From contig JAAYAK010000068.1 of NCBI GenBank assembly GCA_012719415.1, positions 1-33,678 of the forward strand: 33,678 nucleotides of DNA, given 5' to 3'. The stretch's first letter is position 1, and each line of letters starts with the position of its first letter. The DNA comes from Syntrophorhabdus sp. GTDB lineage: Bacteria; Desulfobacterota; Syntrophorhabdia; Syntrophorhabdales; Syntrophorhabdaceae. The position numbers and the translations under genes were made by a program. Shown piece by piece: positions 31,301 through 33,678 of this stretch. Below the pieces are notes generated by a model. It saw only the letters and a list, made by a program, of their open reading frames with translations, had not been told where the DNA came from and searched no databases.

Positions 31301-31390
31301 TTCAACGAGGTTGTTCTCGGTTACGACGAAAGGACCGCAGTCGAAGAGGCCAAGAGATGCCTTCACTGCTACGTCAGGCAGACCGAGTAG
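28337..31390 (+). CDS. hydB: HydB-GltD/NfnB-like fusion flavoprotein
   Basis: A 1017-residue protein with GGAGG upstream of the ATG. Residues 1-530 are HydB: thioredoxin-like [2Fe-2S] (Cys11, 16, 48, 52), NuoF core GLRGRGGGGFPTGIKW, NADEGDPGAFMD, and [4Fe-4S] motif CGKCPPC (Cys455, 458, 461; Cys501). Where HydB1 has its C-terminal ferredoxin, this one continues into a GltD/DPYD-type N-terminal FeS domain (CQNACPA, CVHPCEAKC; about 531-610). It then runs into two Rossmann modules: FAD-binding VIGAGPAGLAGA (about 638-650) and NAD(P)H-binding VIGGGNVAIDAA (about 769-780), with ILYRRERSDMP typical of NADPH-binding relatives. It ends near TGADGIFAAGDNVRGPATVVEAVGDG and a Cys pair (RCLHC). It could join NAD(H) and NADP(H) sites to one hydrogenase (inference). 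The frame is uninterrupted, so the fusion appears genuine. Confidence 0.92.
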   Translation: MEVSRAHILICAGAACVSSGCRQIRDAVVNKIIEQGLQNEIKVIETGCIGSCDLGPLALVYPEGVLYQKLTPADAEEIVTEHLLKGRIVERLLYKEAVTAKTIPSMKEIDFFKNQVKIVLRNCGVINPMNIEEYIARDGYLALGKALTSMTREEVIDEVLKSGLRGRGGGGFPTGIKWKFAFQSPGDVKYVVCNADEGDPGAFMDRSVLEGDPHSVIEAMAIAAYAIGAQQGYVYARAEYPLAIERLNWAIGQAREYKFLGKNILETGFNFDLEIRIGAGAFVCGEETALMISIEGKRGEPRPRPPFPVVKGLFNAPTLLNNVETYANIPAIINNGAAWYAQYGTEKSKGTKVFALAGAVNNTGLVEVPMGTPLGDIVFNIGGGIKGGKKYKAAQLGGPSGGCIPIDHLNVPVDYESVAELGAIVGSGGLIVADEDTCMVDFARFFLDFIQHESCGKCPPCRIGTKRMLEILRRITHGEGKPEDIDNLVELATRIKDSALCGLGQTAPNPILSTLQYFKHEYMEHIEDKHCRAGVCSALFDAPCQNACPADQNAWGYVTLISEGRMKEAIAVIKESNPFPATLGRVCVHPCEAKCRRAQIDAPISICSLKRYAADVDMKSHPRYQPLAEEPKGKKVAVIGAGPAGLAGAYFLALKGYGVTVFEALPVAGGMLAVGIPDYRLPREILENEIRSITDLGVEIKYNMAFGKDITAEKLFGDGYSAILVATGAHKGQRLGIPGEETPGVLDGVTFLRDVNLGKTVKVEGKVAVIGGGNVAIDAARAALRLGASDVSILYRRERSDMPAYVEEIDEAEKEGIAINTLTAPLSIVAKGGKAAGVGCSRMSLGKFDKGGRRTPQAIPGSDFVFDADMVIAAIGQTPDLSWMNGDGIKAGKAGTVEVNMKTLATGADGIFAAGDNVRGPATVVEAVGDGKTAAMAIDEYLGGDGKAPNAFRDELVNMVVSYDETMYQKELGRAVMPHLPVSKRDRNFNEVVLGYDERTAVEEAKRCLHCYVRQTE

Positions 31391-31423
31391 ATGTGGGTAA
31401 CTGACCCAAGGGAGCAGACCGCT

Positions 31424-33148
31424 ATGATGATAAACATTACCATTGACGGCCGACCCGTCGAAGTGGAAGAAGGGACATCGATACTCAACGCCGCAGCAAT
31501 GGCAAATGTCCACATACCGACCCTGTGCTACCTGCCCGAGGTCCAGGCGATAGGCGCCTGCAGGGTTTGCCTTGTCGAGGTGGAGGGCAACAAGACCCTC
31601 CAGGCGGCGTGCGTCGCGCCCGTGGCCAACGGGCAGGTCATTCACACGAATACGGAGAGGGTCCGCAAGGCAAGGCGCTTCTCGGTGGAGATGCTTCTCT
31701 CGAACCACCCCTTTGAGTGCTTAAGCTGCGCGAAGAACCTTCACTGCGATCTTCAGTCGCTTGCGTACGACCTCGGTATCAGGGAGATCCGTTTCACCGG
31801 GGAGAAGAGCGGCGGCCGGATCGATGAATCATCCCCGTCGATACGGCGGGACCAGAACAAGTGCATCCTCTGCAGGCGCTGTGTGACGGTCTGCCAGGAG
31901 ATACAGTCAGTAACGGCCCTTTACATGCAGGGCAGGGGCTTCGAAACACGCGTGGAGCCTGCCTTTGACCGCGACATCAACGACGTGGCCTGCACGAACT
32001 GCGGCCAGTGTTCGCTCGTTTGCCCCGTTGGGGCCATAACGGAGAAGGAATACATAGACGACGTCTGGGCGGCCCTTAATGACCCGACCAAGTTTGTCGT
32101 CGTCCAGGACGCTCCCGCGGTCAGGGCGGCGCTGGGCGAGGAGTTCGGGTATCCCCCGGGTACCCTGGTGACGGGCAAGATGCTCGCCGCGGCCCGGAGG
32201 CTCGGCTTCGACCGCGTCTTTGACACGAACTTCGCCGCCGACCTCACCATTCTGGAGGAAGGGACGGAGCTCCTGACGCGGGTGAAGAAGGGCGGCGTCC
32301 TGCCGATGATAACAAGCTGCAGCCCGGGCTGGATAAAATTCATCGAGCATTTCTACCCCGAGCTCCTGGATCACCTCTCGACCTGCAAGTCGCCACACAT
32401 GATGCTCGGCGCCCTGGCGAAGACATATTTCGCTCAGAAGGCCGGAATCGATCCGAATAGCATAGTTGTTGTTTCTGTCATGCCCTGCACGGCAAAGAAA
32501 TTCGAGTGCAATAGGCCCGAGATGTATGACAGCGGTTACAAGGACGTCGATTACGTCCTGACGACCAGGGAGTTCGCGAAGATGATCAAGCAGGCCGGCA
32601 TCGACTTCCAGGGTCTGCCCGATGAAAGTTACGACGACCCCCTGGGAGAATACACCGGAGCCGCCACGATCTTCGGGGCAACGGGTGGTGTCATGGAAGC
32701 AGCCCTTCGAACGGCCTATGAGGTGGCAACGGGAAAGACCCTCGAAAACGTGGAGTTCACGGGTGTGCGGGGTCTTGACGGCATCAAGGAGGCATCAGTC
32801 CCCGTTGACGGCATAGGAGATGTGCGGGTTGCTGTGGCCCACGGGTTGGGCAACGCCCGCAGGCTCCTTGAAAAGATCAAGACCGGGGAGGCGGATTATC
32901 ACTTTATCGAGGTCATGGCGTGCCCCGGCGGATGCGTCGGGGGCGGCGGCCAGCCCATCCCCGTCAACAACGAGATCAGGTCGCTCAGGGCCCAGGCTCT
33001 GTACAACGAGGATTGCGCCCTGACCTACAGGAAGTCCCACGACAACCCCTCGATAAAGAAGATATACGAGGAGTACCTGGGGCAGCCGCTGGGAGAGAGG
33101 TCGCACCATCTCCTCCACACGCATTACACGCCGCGAAGCAAATTCTAG
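31424..33148 (+). CDS. hydA: [FeFe] hydrogenase catalytic subunit HydA (group A3-like), copy 3
   Basis: About 574 residues from the ATG at 31424 (AAGGGAG about nine bases upstream); an in-frame ATG at 31391, right after the hydB3 stop, has no ribosome binding site of its own. Domains as in copy 2: [2Fe-2S] (Cys35, 46, 49, 63), His-ligated cluster (His95, Cys99, 102, 108), two [4Fe-4S] motifs (147-157, 190-200), and H-cluster loops TSCSPGW (Cys299, Ser300), MPCTAKKFE (Cys354), EVMACPGGC (Cys500, Cys504). It ends with LLHTHYTPRSKF without a C-terminal [2Fe-2S] domain. It is more like copy 2 than copy 1. It partners with HydC3 and the HydB-GltD fusion and is the last gene before the terminator. 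Confidence 0.92.
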   Translation: MMINITIDGRPVEVEEGTSILNAAAMANVHIPTLCYLPEVQAIGACRVCLVEVEGNKTLQAACVAPVANGQVIHTNTERVRKARRFSVEMLLSNHPFECLSCAKNLHCDLQSLAYDLGIREIRFTGEKSGGRIDESSPSIRRDQNKCILCRRCVTVCQEIQSVTALYMQGRGFETRVEPAFDRDINDVACTNCGQCSLVCPVGAITEKEYIDDVWAALNDPTKFVVVQDAPAVRAALGEEFGYPPGTLVTGKMLAAARRLGFDRVFDTNFAADLTILEEGTELLTRVKKGGVLPMITSCSPGWIKFIEHFYPELLDHLSTCKSPHMMLGALAKTYFAQKAGIDPNSIVVVSVMPCTAKKFECNRPEMYDSGYKDVDYVLTTREFAKMIKQAGIDFQGLPDESYDDPLGEYTGAATIFGATGGVMEAALRTAYEVATGKTLENVEFTGVRGLDGIKEASVPVDGIGDVRVAVAHGLGNARRLLEKIKTGEADYHFIEVMACPGGCVGGGGQPIPVNNEIRSLRAQALYNEDCALTYRKSHDNPSIKKIYEEYLGQPLGERSHHLLHTHYTPRSKF

Positions 33149-33170
33149 AGAGGAAGAGCGGAACCATTAT

Positions 33171-33210
33171 GCATCCCCGCCCGGAATGAGGGCGGGGATG
33201 CCTTTTTCTT
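33171..33210 (+). terminator. strong intrinsic terminator of the hydrogenase operon
   Basis: A perfect 12-bp GC-rich stem (33171-33182 with 33190-33201), 7-base loop GGAATGA, is followed directly by CTTTTTCTT. It lies about 20 bases after the hydA3 stop and closes the 13-gene operon. Confidence 0.9.
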
Positions 33211-33367
33211 GCGAAAGCCTTCGGTTCATTGGCGCACGGACCTTTTGCCGGACCAGAGAACGGTGCATTTTGAAGTTGCATCTGAGCGGGAATTGAGGGA
33301 GAATGAGGCAACCTTCATCGAGATGCAGTTAACCGCATCGTCCCCGTCGGTCGTTGAAGTCAAAGAC

Positions 33368-33678
33368 ATGAACGTGATCCTGAAAATAGTCCCCGTTGTG
33401 CTCATATTCCTCCTGGGATATGCGCTGAAACGTCTGAACATACTCAAGAAGGAAGACGGCGACCTCTTTCTCAAGGTGGTCTATTACATAGCGTTACCCG
33501 CCCTGGTAATAATATCCATAGCGGACATCGAACTCCGCCTGAACTTTGTGCTTCTGCCGGTCAGCGGCGCTCTTGTCGTATTGACGACAACGGGGGTCTC
33601 GTTCCTTTTAGGTAAAGCCCTCCGGCTTCCCCGGGCGACCCTGGGCACTTTCATTGTCGGCTCGACGATCATGAACAT
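33368..33678 (+). CDS. AEC-family (auxin efflux carrier-like) transporter, 3'-truncated
   Basis: The frame runs open to the window edge, giving the first 103 or so residues. The protein begins MNVILKIVPVVLIFLLGYALKR, a first membrane helix typical of the AEC/MdcF family of secondary transporters, followed by DLFLKVVYYIALPALVIISIA (second helix with the conserved N/Y-x-x-LP-like turn), a third helix (FVLLPVSGALVVLTTTGVSFLL) and the start of a fourth. Substrates of such permeases are usually organic acids; here unknown. The start is uncertain: an in-frame ATG at 33323 also exists, and neither has a strong ribosome binding site. It is separated from the hydrogenase operon by the terminator. Confidence 0.7.
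   Translation, partial: MNVILKIVPVVLIFLLGYALKRLNILKKEDGDLFLKVVYYIALPALVIISIADIELRLNFVLLPVSGALVVLTTTGVSFLLGKALRLPRATLGTFIVGSTIMN

Noticed and set aside
29873-31708. Long minus-strand open frame opposite the HydB-GltD fusion
   Set aside because: The same shadow effect; no ribosome binding site or recognisable domain, and it spans the junction of two real genes.
1-33678. CRISPR arrays, intact insertion sequences, rRNA or tRNA genes
   Set aside because: No regularly spaced identical repeats, no transposase motifs and no structural RNA signatures were found by reading both strands.

Overview
The window looks like chromosomal DNA from a GC-rich, strictly anaerobic, syntrophic bacterium of the former Deltaproteobacteria. 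A Syntrophorhabdus-like aromatic degrader is my best guess. This rests on gene content only: a benzoate-CoA ligase, three sets of electron-bifurcating-type [FeFe] hydrogenase genes, two sensory-type [FeFe] hydrogenases, a Rex redox repressor and a multiheme cytochrome c. No rRNA, tRNA, CRISPR array or intact mobile element was found.

Left part (1-7.0 kb): a 5'-truncated, AT-rich FRG-domain gene; a TatD-type hydrolase overlapping a TcdA/ThiF-type gene; a convergent hybrid histidine kinase; a small lipoprotein; and a minus-strand pair made of a seven-heme cytochrome c and a chagasin-type (I42) inhibitor lipoprotein. Short-period degenerate repeats sit in several gaps. One inverted pair has become the C-terminal codons of both tcdA and the kinase.

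Middle part (16.7 down to 7.1 kb, minus strand): a tightly packed run rex - hydC - hydB - hydA - sensory [FeFe] hydrogenase with PAS - SpoIIE-type phosphatase - benzoate-CoA ligase. A sigma70-like promoter precedes rex. Its -10 lies inside an 18-bp palindrome with the 6-6-6 layout of a Rex operator.

17.3-19.4 kb: a small unknown protein, diverging from a GAF/AAA+/Fis sigma54 activator across a perfect 18-bp palindrome.

Right part (19.4-33.2 kb, plus strand): thirteen genes between a good sigma70 promoter (TTGACT-17-TATACT) and a textbook terminator: DRTGG - RsbW-like ATPase - second sensory [FeFe] hydrogenase - DRTGG - PHP phosphoesterase - second ATPase - cysteine-less HndB-like protein - hydC2 - hydB2 - hydA2 - hydC3 - hydB3 - hydA3. 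The hydB2 protein has lost all four N-terminal [2Fe-2S] cysteines and the C-terminal ferredoxin. The hydB3 protein is a 1017-residue fusion of HydB with a GltD/NfnB-like FAD/NAD(P) module. A partial AEC-family transporter begins after the terminator.

Together the genes suggest fermentative or syntrophic H2 metabolism in which NAD(P)H and ferredoxin electrons from aromatic degradation are disposed of as H2 by three non-identical complexes. Redox state would be read by Rex, and H2 by two sensory hydrogenases wired to a kinase-like ATPase and a PP2C phosphatase. The HydB-GltD fusion and the split sensory module are the most novel-looking parts.
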